This document shows positions 1-8,915 of a stretch of DNA of 64,000 nt, in pieces (within the stretch, counting starts at the first letter, position 1; the number at the start of each line of letters is the position of its first letter). The position numbers were made by a program, and so were the translations under genes. Source of the stretch: Mesorhizobium terrae (GTDB taxonomy: Bacteria; Pseudomonadota; Alphaproteobacteria; Rhizobiales; Rhizobiaceae). Where the stretch lies: positions 4,109,501-4,173,500 of the forward strand of contig NZ_CP044218.1 in NCBI RefSeq assembly GCF_008727715.1, given 5' to 3'. The notes beneath the pieces were generated by a model, which did not search any database, was not told the DNA's origin, and worked only from the letters and a program-made list of their open reading frames with translations.

Positions 1-15
1 GCGGATCAGGTTCAT
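1..15 (-). CDS. DUF1127 family protein, 5' end only (cut by window edge)
   Basis: Reading leftwards from the ATG at 15, the first five codons encode MNLIR, and these 15 bases are identical to the first 15 bases of the complete DUF1127 gene at 66..206. A purine-rich GAAGAGA stretch lies just upstream of the ATG, as expected of a ribosome binding site. I infer a second, tandem DUF1127 gene whose body lies outside the window. Only the start is visible, so length and integrity are unknown. Confidence 0.6.
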
Positions 16-65
16 TTTCGTGTCTCTTCAGTTCGTCGTTCGGGTCGTAGGCGACCCGTAAAGCC

Positions 66-206
66 TTAGGCCGACTTGCGGGCCACGTAGGGAATGTCGC
101 TGCGGCTGATGCCGAGGTCAGACAACTCCCGATTGCTCAGGCGGCTCAGCTCGGAAACGGTTTCCCGGTAGCGGCGCCAGTTGCGGTAGTTGCGGATCAG
201 GTTCAT
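66..206 (-). CDS. DUF1127 family small basic protein
   Basis: A 46-residue basic protein. The N-terminal half is an arginine-rich helix (residues 4-16) and the C-terminal half carries the DUF1127 signature LSNRELSDLGISRSDI (23-38). The family is abundant in alphaproteobacteria. Some small members are linked in the literature to phosphate, sRNA or C/N control through an arginine-rich RNA-binding helix; no specific function can be assigned here. The reading frame stays open upstream to 278, but the ATG at 206 matches the start of the neighbouring paralogue (ATG at 15) base for base, so the 46-residue form is chosen. A PhaR-like motif lies 117 bp upstream, between this gene and the divergent DUF2157 gene. 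Confidence 0.85.
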   Translation of the reverse strand: MNLIRNYRNWRRYRETVSELSRLSNRELSDLGISRSDIPYVARKSA

Positions 207-322
207 GATACTTGCTCGTTTACGTCTTTGTTTCGGTCGTTCATCTTTTCTGTACGACGCTAAGATAGGTGGACCCATATCGATTTAAAAGTGCGAATGG
301 CGCATGGCAGCAATGCGTTTTG

Positions 323-334
323 TGCAATGCAACA
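323..334. promoter_or_regulatory. PhaR-like TGC-N3-GCA site
   Basis: TGCAATGCAACA lies inside a 16-base block (320-335) that differs at one base from a block in front of the phasin gene (26694-26709). PhaR regulators of PHA metabolism in alphaproteobacteria bind TGC/GCA-type palindromes. The site sits between the divergent DUF1127 and DUF2157 genes. Binding is inferred from similarity only. Confidence 0.4.
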
Positions 335-437
335 TGGCGGCCGTTTCACACCGATGTCATAAAGAAGCCAGAATCGGAAAATGACGCGACGTCAAAGATT
401 TGCTCCGGTCGGCTGGTAATCCGACTAAAATAGTGGA

Positions 438-1562
438 GTGACGCCTTTGGCAGGCTATGTGGGCAGAGTCAGGCAAGACATCGCGCGCTGGGTGGAAAGC
501 GGCCTCATCGACGCCGGTACCGCCGAAAAATTGACCAGCGACATCGAGGCGAATGCACGGCGCTCGCTGAGCTTCGGCTCCATCCTGGCCATGCTGGCCG
601 CAGTGCTGCTGGCGGCCGCGATCATGATCTTCGTCGCGGCCAACTGGGAAGCGATTCCACGCGTCGCTCGCGTCCTATCGCTGTTTGCGGTGATCGCGGC
701 CGGCTATGTCGGCGGCGCATGGCTCAAGCTGCGCGACCATCCGGCCTTCGCGGAAGCGGCGTGGGTGGTGGCCGCGGCCGCGTTTGGCGGATCGATCGCG
801 CTGATCGGCCAGATGTACCATTTCTCCGGTGACGAATCCGGCGCGATACTCACCTGGTGGGCGGGAACCACGCTAGCGGCGGTGGCGCTTCGCTCCAATC
901 CGCTCACCATCATGGGCGTGCTTATCTCTGGCGGCTGGGTGACGATGAAGCTGCTCGGTTCCTTCAGCATCTGGCGCGGCTTTGACTTTCCTCATGCCTA
1001 TCTGGTCATGCTGGTCGTGCTGTTTGCCGTGTCCTACTGGACCCGGAGCCGGCCGTCCCGCCATCTCGTGCTCATTTCGCTCATTGGCTATGCAGCATTC
1101 CTGACACTGGATGGCGATCGTGCCTTCATGTTGGCCGAACTGGCAGCCGTTTCGGCGGCTGTTTTCGGCGTCGCCGTCTTCGCCGCGGAGCCGGTCGACC
1201 GGATCGTTCAATTGGGCGGGCGCCTGTCGCTGCATGCCTTTGTCGGTTTTCTCGTCGGCATGTTCATCCTGCAATTCCAGATCGAGGGCTCGGGCGGGTT
1301 CGCTCCGGTTGCCGCGATCACATTGGCGGGCATCGCCGCTGCCATCGTGCTGGCCGGTCGCGAGAGCCGTGGACTGCGCTGGATCGCCTATGTCGGCTTC
1401 GCGTTCGAGCTCATTGTCATCTATGTGGTGATGATGGAGACGATGCTGGGCACGGCCGGCTTCTTCCTGGCCGCCGCGGTCATCCTGGGCATCCTCGCCT
1501 TTGCCATCATCCGCATTGAGAAACGCATGAAAGGCCCAACCGGCCAGGGAGCAGCGTCATGA
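438..1562 (+). CDS. DUF2157 domain polytopic membrane protein
   Basis: A 374-residue inner-membrane protein. A soluble N-terminal segment (about 1-46) with the DUF2157 pattern of an amphipathic helix is followed by a first membrane span at about 48-68 and then several more hydrophobic spans to the C terminus, ending in a short basic tail. The start is GTG. Function is unknown for this family. The stop codon overlaps the start of the next gene (GDYXXLXY protein) in an ATGA arrangement, so the two are translationally coupled. The same pairing of DUF2157 with a GDYXXLXY protein is common in bacteria, which suggests a two-protein membrane complex. Confidence 0.85.
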   Translation: MTPLAGYVGRVRQDIARWVESGLIDAGTAEKLTSDIEANARRSLSFGSILAMLAAVLLAAAIMIFVAANWEAIPRVARVLSLFAVIAAGYVGGAWLKLRDHPAFAEAAWVVAAAAFGGSIALIGQMYHFSGDESGAILTWWAGTTLAAVALRSNPLTIMGVLISGGWVTMKLLGSFSIWRGFDFPHAYLVMLVVLFAVSYWTRSRPSRHLVLISLIGYAAFLTLDGDRAFMLAELAAVSAAVFGVAVFAAEPVDRIVQLGGRLSLHAFVGFLVGMFILQFQIEGSGGFAPVAAITLAGIAAAIVLAGRESRGLRWIAYVGFAFELIVIYVVMMETMLGTAGFFLAAAVILGILAFAIIRIEKRMKGPTGQGAAS

Positions 1563-2137
1563 CGGGCAAGAAGCTGCTCATTTCCGCAGTGGTGCTGGCG
1601 CTGGTGCAGATCGGCTTCCTGAGCTGGATCATCGCTGGCCGTGCCGCGATCCTGCGCAATGGCACGGAAGTTCTGCTGAAGGTCGAGCCGATCGATCCGC
1701 GCGACCTGCTGCGCGGCGACTATGTCAGCCTTGGCTACGAGATTTCGCGCATACCGGTGAAGCTGGTCGCCGACATCCCGACCGACCGCACGGCAGCGAC
1801 CGACGAGCGTATCCTCGTCAGGCTGCACAAGGACCAGGACGGCTACTGGCGCGCGGTTGCCGCTTTCCTTGGTAAGCCGACGACGGCGCCGGGAACGGAC
1901 GAGGCCGATATTGCGGGCCGGCTCCTCGGCGGCTCGTCGCTAGAGCCGGACGCAACCTTGTCGCCGGATTACGGCATCGACCGCTTCTATCTGCCGGAAG
2001 GCGAGGGGCGGGCGATCGAAAAAGACATGCGCGTTCGGCCCTTCGGCGTGCGCGTAGTACTGGCCAGGGACGGCACGGCCCAGATCAAGGCGCTGATGGA
2101 CGGCAGCGAGACGCTGTTCGAGGAGCCGCTTTACTAA
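1559..2137 (+). CDS. GDYXXLXY domain membrane-anchored protein
   Basis: A 192-residue protein with one N-terminal membrane anchor (about 6-26) and a periplasmic domain. The family-defining motif GDYVSLGY is at 53-60, shortly after the conserved PIDPRDLLR segment (44-52). The motif recurs across this family as the partner of DUF2157 proteins; biochemical role is unknown. The start ATG overlaps the stop of the preceding gene by 4 bases, so it is almost certainly co-expressed with it. Length is typical for the family. Confidence 0.85.
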   Translation: MTGKKLLISAVVLALVQIGFLSWIIAGRAAILRNGTEVLLKVEPIDPRDLLRGDYVSLGYEISRIPVKLVADIPTDRTAATDERILVRLHKDQDGYWRAVAAFLGKPTTAPGTDEADIAGRLLGGSSLEPDATLSPDYGIDRFYLPEGEGRAIEKDMRVRPFGVRVVLARDGTAQIKALMDGSETLFEEPLY

Positions 2138-2194
2138 GGTCGACGGGGAATAGTGGCTGCAAGGATGGATGGCGTGACGGCGCCATCCGGAGGC

Positions 2195-2279
2195 TGGTAC
2201 GGATGAGAGGACTCGAACCTCCACGCCTTTCGGCACCGGAACCTAAATCCGGGGCGTCTACCAGTTCCGCCACATCCGC
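2195..2279 (-). tRNA. tRNA-Leu (anticodon UAG)
   Basis: The minus strand folds as an 85-base class II tRNA with an encoded CCA end (2195-2197). The acceptor stem pairs 2273-2279 with 2199-2205, with a G-U pair at the first position. The anticodon stem CCGGA/TCCGG encloses the loop TTTAGGT, giving anticodon UAG, which reads CUN leucine codons. The T arm GGTTCGAGTCC and the long variable arm GTGCCGAAAGGCGT typical of tRNA-Leu are both present. Confidence 0.96.
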
Positions 2280-2612
2280 ATGGCCCGGCAATCCCACGTA
2301 GCCATCATTCTGTCAATGTCACCGGTCAAGGACAGCCATTCGCCGGGCGCGAAGATGGTTGAAAATCGGCCTCGCCTGTGACAAAAGGCGTGTCGAATGT
2401 GACGGGATGCGACGATCCGCTTCTTCTAAATGTGATATGAAGTCGGAAAAACAAAGACTTACTCACATTTTGGAGCGTCGTTGGGAGAATTGAGCCGCCG
2501 AAGCGGTCAGGACTCCAGCTTCCGCGCCAAAAGCCACTCCCGGCAAGACTATTCCGGCAGGCTGCGAACGGCGGGACCGTTTGCCAGCCCCATTGGTGAA
2601 GATAAAGGTTTG
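2280..2612. other. Intergenic region, no gene seen
   Basis: About 330 bases between tRNA-Leu and tig. It must contain the tig promoter. I see no RNA gene or convincing coding frame. An upstream in-frame extension of tig to 2481 is open, but it lacks resemblance to trigger factor and was not accepted. Confidence 0.5.
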
Positions 2613-2615
2613 ATG

Positions 2616-4082
2616 ATGCAGGTCACCGAAACGCTCAATTCCGGTCTCAAGCGCGAGATCAAGGTCGTCGTGCCGGCCGGCGACATGGAGGCCAAGCTGT
2701 TGGCCCGCCTGTCGGACGCCAAGGACAAAGTCCGCATCAACGGCTTCCGTCCCGGCAAGGTGCCGGTACAGCACCTGCGCAAGGTCTACGGTAAGTCGTT
2801 CATGGCCGAAGTGGTCAACGAGATTCTGAACGAATCCCGCACGATCATCACCGGTCGCGGTGAAAAGGCCGCCATGCAGCCCGAGGTCATCATGACCGAG
2901 GACGAGAAGGAAGCTGAAAAGATCCTGGCCGGCGGCAGCGACTTCGAATTCCGTCTGAACTACGAAGTCATCCCGGCGATCGAGATCAAGGACTTCTCCG
3001 ACATCAAGGTGACCCGTCCGGTCTACGACGTGCCGGAATCGGAAATCGACGAGCAGGTCCAGCGCGTGGCCGAATCGTCGCGTTCCTACGAGACCAAGTC
3101 GGGCAAGGCCGCTGAAGGCGACCGCGTCACCATCGACTATCTCGGCAAGATCGACGGCGAGGCCTTCGCTGGCGGCGCCGGTACCGACCAACCGCTGGTC
3201 CTGGGCTCGAAGGAGTTCATCCCGGGTTTCGAGGATCAGCTCGTCGGCGCCAAGGCTGGCGACGAGAAGCTGGTCACCGTGACCTTCCCGGAAAACTACC
3301 AGGCCCCGCATCTGGCCGGCAAGGAAGCGACCTTCGACGTCACCGTCAAGGAAGTTGCAGCACCGGGCAAGCTCGAGCTCAACGACGAGACCGCCAAGAA
3401 CCTCGGCCTGGAATCGCTTGAGCGCCTGCGTGAGATCGTCAAGGGCCAGATCGAAAGCCAGTTCGGCTCGATGACGCGCCAGAAGGTCAAGCGCCAGCTG
3501 CTCGACCAGCTCGACGCATCCTACTCGTTCGAAGCGCCGTCCAAGCTGGTCGACGCCGAGTTCAACAACATCTGGAACCAGGTCAACCGCGACCTGCAGG
3601 CTGCCGGCCGCACCTTCGCCGACGAAGAGACGACCGAGGAAGAGGCCCGCGCCGAATACACCCGCCTTGCCGAGCGTCGCGTGCGTCTGGGCCTTGTGCT
3701 TGCCGAGATCGGCGAGAAGGCTGGCGTGACGGTTTCGGACGATGAACTGCAGCGCGGTCTGTTCGAGCAGGTTCGCCGCTTCCCGGGCAACCAGCAGCAG
3801 GAAGTCTACGAGTTCTACCGTTCCAATCCGGAAGCGCTCAACACGCTGCGCGCGCCGATGTTCGAGGAGAAGGTCGTCGATCATCTGCTCGGCCTGATTT
3901 CCGTCACCGACAACAAGGTGAGCAAGGAAGAACTGATGGCCGACGACGAGGAAGCCGAGACCAAGGCCAAGCCGGCGAAGAAGGCTGCCGCCAAGAAGGC
4001 CGAAAAGGCTGACGAGGCCGGTGCCGAAGAGCCGAAGAAGAAGGCCGCGCCGAAGAAGAAAGCCGCCAAGGACGCCGAATAA
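2616..4082 (+). CDS. tig: Trigger factor, ribosome-associated chaperone and prolyl isomerase
   Basis: A 488-residue trigger factor that binds the ribosome exit tunnel and assists nascent chain folding. The N-terminal ribosome-binding domain carries the signature GFRPGKVP (43-50). An FKBP-type peptidyl-prolyl isomerase domain follows at about 165-255 ([14 protein letters not shown]), then the substrate-binding helical C-terminal domain. A lysine/alanine-rich tail of about 45 residues after that domain is typical of rhizobial homologues. Two adjacent ATG codons exist (2613 and 2616); AAAGG ends 7 bases before 2616, so this start is preferred. A strong intrinsic terminator follows, indicating a monocistronic unit. 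Confidence 0.96.
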   Translation: MQVTETLNSGLKREIKVVVPAGDMEAKLLARLSDAKDKVRINGFRPGKVPVQHLRKVYGKSFMAEVVNEILNESRTIITGRGEKAAMQPEVIMTEDEKEAEKILAGGSDFEFRLNYEVIPAIEIKDFSDIKVTRPVYDVPESEIDEQVQRVAESSRSYETKSGKAAEGDRVTIDYLGKIDGEAFAGGAGTDQPLVLGSKEFIPGFEDQLVGAKAGDEKLVTVTFPENYQAPHLAGKEATFDVTVKEVAAPGKLELNDETAKNLGLESLERLREIVKGQIESQFGSMTRQKVKRQLLDQLDASYSFEAPSKLVDAEFNNIWNQVNRDLQAAGRTFADEETTEEEARAEYTRLAERRVRLGLVLAEIGEKAGVTVSDDELQRGLFEQVRRFPGNQQQEVYEFYRSNPEALNTLRAPMFEEKVVDHLLGLISVTDNKVSKEELMADDEEAETKAKPAKKAAAKKAEKADEAGAEEPKKKAAPKKKAAKDAE

Positions 4083-4104
4083 GCGTTTCCGGCAAATGAA
4101 AGAG

Positions 4105-4130
4105 GGCCGCCGCGAGGCGGCCTTTTTCTT
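4105..4130 (+). terminator. Rho-independent terminator of tig
   Basis: A perfect 7-bp stem GGCCGCC/GGCGGCC closes on a GCGA tetraloop (4105-4122) and is followed by TTTTTCTT. It lies 22 bases after the tig stop codon. Confidence 0.93.
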
Positions 4131-4349
4131 TGTGCCGAAGCCTTGTCGGTTGAATGCTGTTTGGTCGGCTCCTGGCGTTCAAATCTACTAGCCCGCGTGC
4201 GCGAAATTGGATCGGCCTTGGCCGGTCTGCTTGTGCGGACTACTGGCGATCGGTCGCCGCTGATACTAAATCGGGCACTAATGAGTTGGTAAGCTGCCGC
4301 AGCGTAGCTTGCGGCCGCATTAACGCGCAGTGGTTTCGCGGAGGGCAAG

Positions 4350-4874
4350 TTGGCAAGGTCGATCGTCGTGCTTCGTCCATTGATGGGCGTGGTGCTGCTT
4401 GCGCTCGGCTGCTCGGCTGCCCTCGCCAGCGACGCGGCCGACCGCTGGCGCTTCGGCTCCGCGGCCGACGGCGTCATTACCGCTTCGATCTACGCTGACA
4501 GCATGCTGGTCACCGGCAATGGCGCGCTTGGCTATAGTCCAGTGCTGACCATCGCCTGCCGACCGGTGGGTGATCCGCATTGGAGCGAATGGCTGCAACT
4601 CAGCGATGGCGTGGCGGCCAGCGATACGATCACCGTTGCGGTCACGGTCGACCACGGCAGCAGCGTTCGAGAAAACTGGTTGGTTGCCAGCAACAGCATG
4701 ACCTTGATGCACGACGGCGCGGACGCGGTCTCGCGGCTTGCCTCGGCAAAACGGTTGCGGTTGTCCTGGCGGTTCGGTCTCATCACCGGGCGTGTCGACG
4801 CTGATTTCTTCCTGGCTGGAGCCGCCGAGGCGATCGATCGGCTCGCGGCGGAGTGCAAGATCGCCACGCCCTGA
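4350..4874 (+). CDS. Hypothetical exported protein
   Basis: A 174-residue protein with an N-terminal signal sequence: basic residues, a hydrophobic core at about 11-24, and a probable cleavage near ALAS (24-27). A cysteine at 21 (ALGC) leaves lipidation possible, though the lipobox is weak. The mature part contains two cysteines and ends in an amphipathic helix (FFLAGAAEAIDRLAAEC) that is common in small secreted proteobacterial proteins. I do not recognise a characterised family. The start is TTG, chosen because GGAGGG at 4340-4345 stands four bases before it; an ATG at 4383 is the alternative but would remove the basic N region. It is flanked by tig and the convergent radC. Confidence 0.6.
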   Translation: MARSIVVLRPLMGVVLLALGCSAALASDAADRWRFGSAADGVITASIYADSMLVTGNGALGYSPVLTIACRPVGDPHWSEWLQLSDGVAASDTITVAVTVDHGSSVRENWLVASNSMTLMHDGADAVSRLASAKRLRLSWRFGLITGRVDADFFLAGAAEAIDRLAAECKIATP

Positions 4875-4882
4875 GCACGCGG

Positions 4883-5635
4883 CTAGATCAGCATCAGCCC
4901 CTTCATCGATGCATGGCCCTTCTTGCCGATGATGATGTGGTCGTGGACCGTGATGCCCAAGCGCTTGCCGGTCTCGACGATCTCCTTGGTCATTTCGATG
5001 TCGGCGCGGGACGGGGTCGGATCGCCGGAGGGATGGTTGTGCACCAGAACGATCGCGGTGGCGGAGAGTTCGAGCGCCCGCTTAACCACCTCGCGGGGAT
5101 AGACGGGCGTGTGGTCGACCGTGCCGGTCTGCTGCACCTCGTCGGCGATCAGCACGTTCTTCTTGTCGAGGAAAAGGATGCGGAACTGTTCCCTGGTTTC
5201 ATAGGCCATGGCGGCGCGGCAATAGTCTAGCACCTGTTGCCAGGACGAGAGCGTCTCGCGCCCGGTCAGGTCGCTGCGCAACATGCGGTGCGCGGCCGCC
5301 GCGATCACCTTGAGATCAAGCGCCGCCGCCGGCCCGACACCCTTGACCTCTTTGAGCAGCGCTTCGGGCGCCCCCAGAACCTCGGCCAGTGTGCCGAACC
5401 TGGCGAGCAGCGCCTTGGCCACCGGCTTGGTGTCGGCGCGCGGAATGAGGCGAAAGAGCAGCAGTTCCAGGAGTTCGTAGTCGGGCAGGGCACTGTGGCC
5501 GGCGGCGCCGAAGCGCTCGCGCAGGCGTTCGCGATGGCCGAGATAATGGGGCTTCTCGTTCTCCGGCTTGCGCCTGTCGAGAGGAAGTACGGACCGTTCG
5601 GCAAGAAATCCGCGCTCGTCGTCGCTCTTGCTCAT
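4883..5635 (-). CDS. radC: RadC family JAB/MPN domain protein
   Basis: A 250-residue RadC-family protein. A helix-hairpin-helix-like N-terminal region (about 30-115, with [12 protein letters not shown]) precedes a JAMM/JAB metalloprotease-like fold. The JAMM metal residues are visible in [15 protein letters not shown]199, H201 and D212. Early E. coli work linked RadC to repair but this is not upheld; the biochemical role is unsettled. It lies 75 bp downstream of map on the same strand, a very common rhizobial order, and the two are probably co-transcribed. Length is normal. Confidence 0.93.
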   Translation of the reverse strand: MSKSDDERGFLAERSVLPLDRRKPENEKPHYLGHRERLRERFGAAGHSALPDYELLELLLFRLIPRADTKPVAKALLARFGTLAEVLGAPEALLKEVKGVGPAAALDLKVIAAAAHRMLRSDLTGRETLSSWQQVLDYCRAAMAYETREQFRILFLDKKNVLIADEVQQTGTVDHTPVYPREVVKRALELSATAIVLVHNHPSGDPTPSRADIEMTKEIVETGKRLGITVHDHIIIGKKGHASMKGLMLI

Positions 5636-5710
5636 CAGCCCCCCGCTTCGAGCACGCCGGTTTCTCCGGCGGCTCCAAGTGTAGTGGGAGTTTTTTGCCT
5701 CGGATAGAGG

Positions 5711-6541
5711 TTAGCGCGCGGGCAGGCCGGGCCGATCGAGCCCCTTCGGCGACAGGGTGAAGATCTCGCAGCCCGTCGAGGTAACGCCGATCGTGTGCTC
5801 GTATTGCGCCGACAACGAACGGTCGCGGGTGACGGCGGTCCAGCCGTCGGAGAGAACCTTCACATGCGGGCGGCCGAGATTGATCATGGGCTCGACCGTG
5901 AAGATCATGCCCGGCCGCATCTCGACACCTTCGTTGGCGTGGCCGTAGTGCAGGATGTTCGGCGCGTCATGGAACAGCAGGCCGACGCCGTGACCGCAGA
6001 AATCCCGCACCACCGAGCAGCGCTCGCCTTCCGCGTATACCTGGATGGCCTGACCAATGGCGCCGGTGCGGGCGCCGGGACGGATCGCGGCGATGCCAAG
6101 CATCAGGCACTCATGCGTCACTTCCATCAGGCGCTCCGCTGCGCGCTTGACCGCGCCGACGGGATACATGCGGCTGGAATCGCCATGCCAGCCGTCGAGG
6201 ATATAGGTGACGTCGATGTTGACGATGTCGCCATCGCGCAGCGGCTTGTCGTCGGGAATACCATGACAAACGACATGGTTGATCGAGGTGCAGCTGGATT
6301 TGGTGTAGCCGCGATAGTTGAGCGTGGCGGGCAGGGCGCCGTTATCCATGCCGAATTCGAAAACGAAGCGGTCGATGGTGTTGGTGGTCACGCCGGGCTG
6401 TACCATGCCGGCAAGTTCATCCAGGCAACGTGCGGTAAGCTGGCAAGCCTTGCGCATGCCGGCAAAGCTCTCCTCGTTGTAGAGCCTGATCTGGCCGGTG
6501 TTGCGCAGCGGGGCTGTTTCAGCGTCGAGATAGGTAACCAT
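5711..6541 (-). CDS. map: Type I methionine aminopeptidase
   Basis: A 276-residue cytosolic enzyme that removes the initiator methionine from nascent proteins. The five metal ligands of the pita-bread fold are all present: D110, D121, H184, E217 and E248, plus the substrate-binding H93 (NHVVCHGIP). An N-terminal extension of about 15 residues precedes the catalytic core. radC follows on the same strand. The divergent gene upstream is a glycosyltransferase, so the map promoter lies in the 170-bp gap. Confidence 0.96.
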   Translation of the reverse strand: MVTYLDAETAPLRNTGQIRLYNEESFAGMRKACQLTARCLDELAGMVQPGVTTNTIDRFVFEFGMDNGALPATLNYRGYTKSSCTSINHVVCHGIPDDKPLRDGDIVNIDVTYILDGWHGDSSRMYPVGAVKRAAERLMEVTHECLMLGIAAIRPGARTGAIGQAIQVYAEGERCSVVRDFCGHGVGLLFHDAPNILHYGHANEGVEMRPGMIFTVEPMINLGRPHVKVLSDGWTAVTRDRSLSAQYEHTIGVTSTGCEIFTLSPKGLDRPGLPAR

Positions 6542-6709
6542 GGTTTTCGGAAAGGCTTCGAATTGAATGTCTTGAGCAGGCTATCATGTGACACCGATGG
6601 CGCCGATCTTCAACCTCTGGATTGCATCGGATGCAAGACAGGCGTCACTCATCCGTGATAGACGGCGCCGCGACTGGGGAAAGCAGGCGTCCATACGAGG
6701 CAGGGTTCC

Positions 6710-8224
6710 GTGTCGGATTTCGTCAAGCAGTTGCGCGACTGGCAGGGTTGGCGCGCGCCTCCCGCCCCATGGCAAGTCAATATGCTGCAAAGCTGGGCCC
6801 GCTACTGGCCGCTTTTCGTGCTGGCGGTTGGCATCGCGCTCTATTTGCCATTGCTCGCCGTGAGACCTCTGCGTTTCGAGGAAGGCCGTCGCGCGCTGCA
6901 AGTGCTGGAAATGCTGGACGGCGGCGCCTGGTGGCATCTCAAATTCATCGGCACGCCCTATGTCAACAAACCGCCTTTCACCCCCTGGCTGATGGCTTCG
7001 ATGGCGACGCTGCGCGGCTCGCTCGACGAGGTGGCAGTGCGGCTCCCCGGGGTGCTCGCCACGCTCGCCGGCGCGCTGGCGGCCGGTTTCAGTGCATCGA
7101 CGCTGACGATGGGCGATCGCCGCGTTGCCGGCCTGTGCGCCGGGCTGGCGTTCCAGTGTTCGGTCCAGATTCTGCTCAAGGCGCGCATCGGCGAAACCGA
7201 CGTGACCGCGACGGTGTTGTGCGGCATTGCGCTGGCGCTTTGGCTCTGGGGCAGGGCTCGGGGCCGTTTTGGCGTTGGGTTGTGGCTGGTCATCATGGCG
7301 GTTTTCGCCTGTGCTGCCCTCACAAAGGGGCCAATTCCGATCGCCTTCTCGGCATTGCCGATGATCATCATGCCGCTAATCGAAAGAAAGCCGCGCGAGG
7401 CCGTGGTCGCTGGCGTGGTTGTCCTTGCGGCGCATATTCCGATGCTGGCCTGGGCCTGGAGCAATTTTGCGGATGCCGGCATCGCCCACTGGGCGTCCGA
7501 AATGCGGATCGGGCCGGAGCGCGACGATAACGACCGCCTGATCCGGTTGCTTCATCTGAGCGACCTGCCGGCATCGATCGTCTATCAACTGCCGTTCCTG
7601 CCGGCGGCGATCGCCTTGGTTTTCGCCCGATCGCAGTTGGCCAAGGACAGGCGCTGGGTCGTCGACGCGCTGCTGCTTGCGGCCGTACCGATGGCCGTGC
7701 TGACCACCGTCCTGCCGGTCGGTCGTACGCGCTATTCGATGCCGGCAAGCTGGCCGCTGGCGGTGATGGCCGGCATCTGGATTTCGATTGCCTGGCGCAG
7801 GCTGTATTTCGCGCATTTCATCATCGGTGCCGGTCTTTCCATCGCCGTCATCGTGCAGATCGTGCAGATCGGCATCATGGACGGCCGCACGGGCGGCCAG
7901 AAGCAACTGCGCGTCGATGTCGAAGCCTTTTCCAGCGTCATGAAGGCGCTTCCGCCAGGGCCGGTGCCGGTCGTGTGGGAGCGCCGGTTTATGAACGAGA
8001 ACATCCTGTTCTATGCGCATCGCAAGATGTTCGAGCTGGAGCACGACGAGCTCGATTGCCGCACCGGTGGCGACTATCTGGTCGCAGGCGTTCCGGACCG
8101 GAAAGTGCTGGATGCCTCTCCCAACTGGAAGCAGGTGCAGCCGCTGGCTGATTGGGGCATCCTCTACCAGCGGGTTCCGCAGGCTCCGGTCAGGGACTGT
8201 CGGCCTCGCAACGCGCCGGCTTGA
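6710..8224 (+). CDS. ArnT/PMT-like membrane glycosyltransferase (GT39/GT83 type)
   Basis: A 504-residue polytopic membrane protein of the ArnT/dolichyl-phosphate-mannose mannosyltransferase superfamily, which moves a sugar from a polyprenyl-phosphate carrier to lipid A, protein or glycan on the periplasmic side. An N-terminal cytoplasmic segment precedes the first span (about 34-51). It is followed by the acidic first periplasmic loop motif RFEEGRR (55-61), which replaces the usual D-E-x-R-Y-type motif, and by NKPPF (86-90), matching the conserved K-P-P segment. About a dozen hydrophobic spans follow. The start is GTG. The acceptor cannot be predicted. It stands alone, divergent from map. Confidence 0.8.
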   Translation: MSDFVKQLRDWQGWRAPPAPWQVNMLQSWARYWPLFVLAVGIALYLPLLAVRPLRFEEGRRALQVLEMLDGGAWWHLKFIGTPYVNKPPFTPWLMASMATLRGSLDEVAVRLPGVLATLAGALAAGFSASTLTMGDRRVAGLCAGLAFQCSVQILLKARIGETDVTATVLCGIALALWLWGRARGRFGVGLWLVIMAVFACAALTKGPIPIAFSALPMIIMPLIERKPREAVVAGVVVLAAHIPMLAWAWSNFADAGIAHWASEMRIGPERDDNDRLIRLLHLSDLPASIVYQLPFLPAAIALVFARSQLAKDRRWVVDALLLAAVPMAVLTTVLPVGRTRYSMPASWPLAVMAGIWISIAWRRLYFAHFIIGAGLSIAVIVQIVQIGIMDGRTGGQKQLRVDVEAFSSVMKALPPGPVPVVWERRFMNENILFYAHRKMFELEHDELDCRTGGDYLVAGVPDRKVLDASPNWKQVQPLADWGILYQRVPQAPVRDCRPRNAPA

Positions 8225-8287
8225 TTTCGGCACAGCCGTTCGCTGGGCCGAGACTGAATTAACCGTAGGACCCGCCTGACGGGTTCT

Positions 8288-8303
8288 GTTGCAAATATGC
8301 AAC
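8288..8303. promoter_or_regulatory. Operator-like palindrome GTTGCA-N4-TGCAAC
   Basis: A perfect 6+6 inverted repeat, GTTGCAAATATGCAAC, lies in the 186-bp gap before the DUF982 gene. Two half-sites around an AT spacer are typical of a dimeric repressor or activator site. The regulator is unknown. Confidence 0.35.
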
Positions 8304-8410
8304 TATTGGTCGTGCTCCTGCCACATTCATTCGTGAGAAGCGTGTGAAAGGAACCTCCGCATCAAGAAGATTTTGAACGACGGCGGAGGGCCTGTTCGAG
8401 AGGCTTCGAC

Positions 8411-8707
8411 ATGCGCGAACTCCAATTCGCCATACCTGTTCGTATCGTTCCTGTTCTCGGCCTGCCGGTCGAGGAGATCTACGGCGTCGACCAGGCGATG
8501 GATTTTCTTGCTGAATGGTCAACGGGCAAGCAGGGCAAGCTCTATCAGGCGGCGTTCAATGCCTGTTTCGGCGCCAGTGTCGGCGTCGCGTCGGCGGAAG
8601 AAGCCTGCCGCGCCTTCGCGATATTCTGCCGGGTCAGCGGCATACTGGCCAGGGACATGATGCCGCCGCGCAAGGGCGGCGACAAGGTTCAGGGCGTTCC
8701 GCTCTGA
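8411..8707 (+). CDS. DUF982 family small protein
   Basis: A 98-residue protein of the DUF982 family, which is almost confined to Rhizobiales and often present in many copies. Family features seen are the opening F-x-x-P-V-x-V strand (FAIPVRIVPV, 6-15), the helix VDQAMDFLAEW, the central YQAAFNACFGASVG segment and a final helix AFAIFCRVSGIL. Function is unknown. It stands alone between a glycosyltransferase gene and glpX. A palindrome at 8288 in its upstream region suggests specific regulation. Confidence 0.85.
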   Translation: MRELQFAIPVRIVPVLGLPVEEIYGVDQAMDFLAEWSTGKQGKLYQAAFNACFGASVGVASAEEACRAFAIFCRVSGILARDMMPPRKGGDKVQGVPL

Positions 8708-8789
8708 GGTCATCGCAAGCATAAATCCCCTTCTTTATGAGGCTCGAGATTCTTCGCGACTTCATTTCCCAGAAATACTGAAATCTCTT

Positions 8790-8822
8790 TCAATCGATTG
8801 ATATTGTTTCTCTTTCGAGAAA
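8790..8822. promoter_or_regulatory. Two palindromes upstream of glpX
   Basis: TCAATCGATTGA (8790-8801) is a perfect 12-base palindrome. TTTCTC-TTTC-GAGAAA (8807-8822) is a perfect 6+6 inverted repeat immediately after it. They lie in an AT-rich stretch about 100 bases before the glpX start, so they may be operator or promoter elements. No known regulator is matched. Confidence 0.3.
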
Positions 8823-8915
8823 TGGCCGTTTCGGGTCTTGCCGTTGTCATATGCCTTTGACACAAGAGGCGCGCCCGCGTCACGGGCATGCGTTTCGAAC
8901 GAGGATTGCTGCTTC

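Noticed and set aside
2481..2615. N-terminal extension of trigger factor
   Set aside because: The 45 extra residues do not resemble the family, and a ribosome site lies just before the ATG at 2616.
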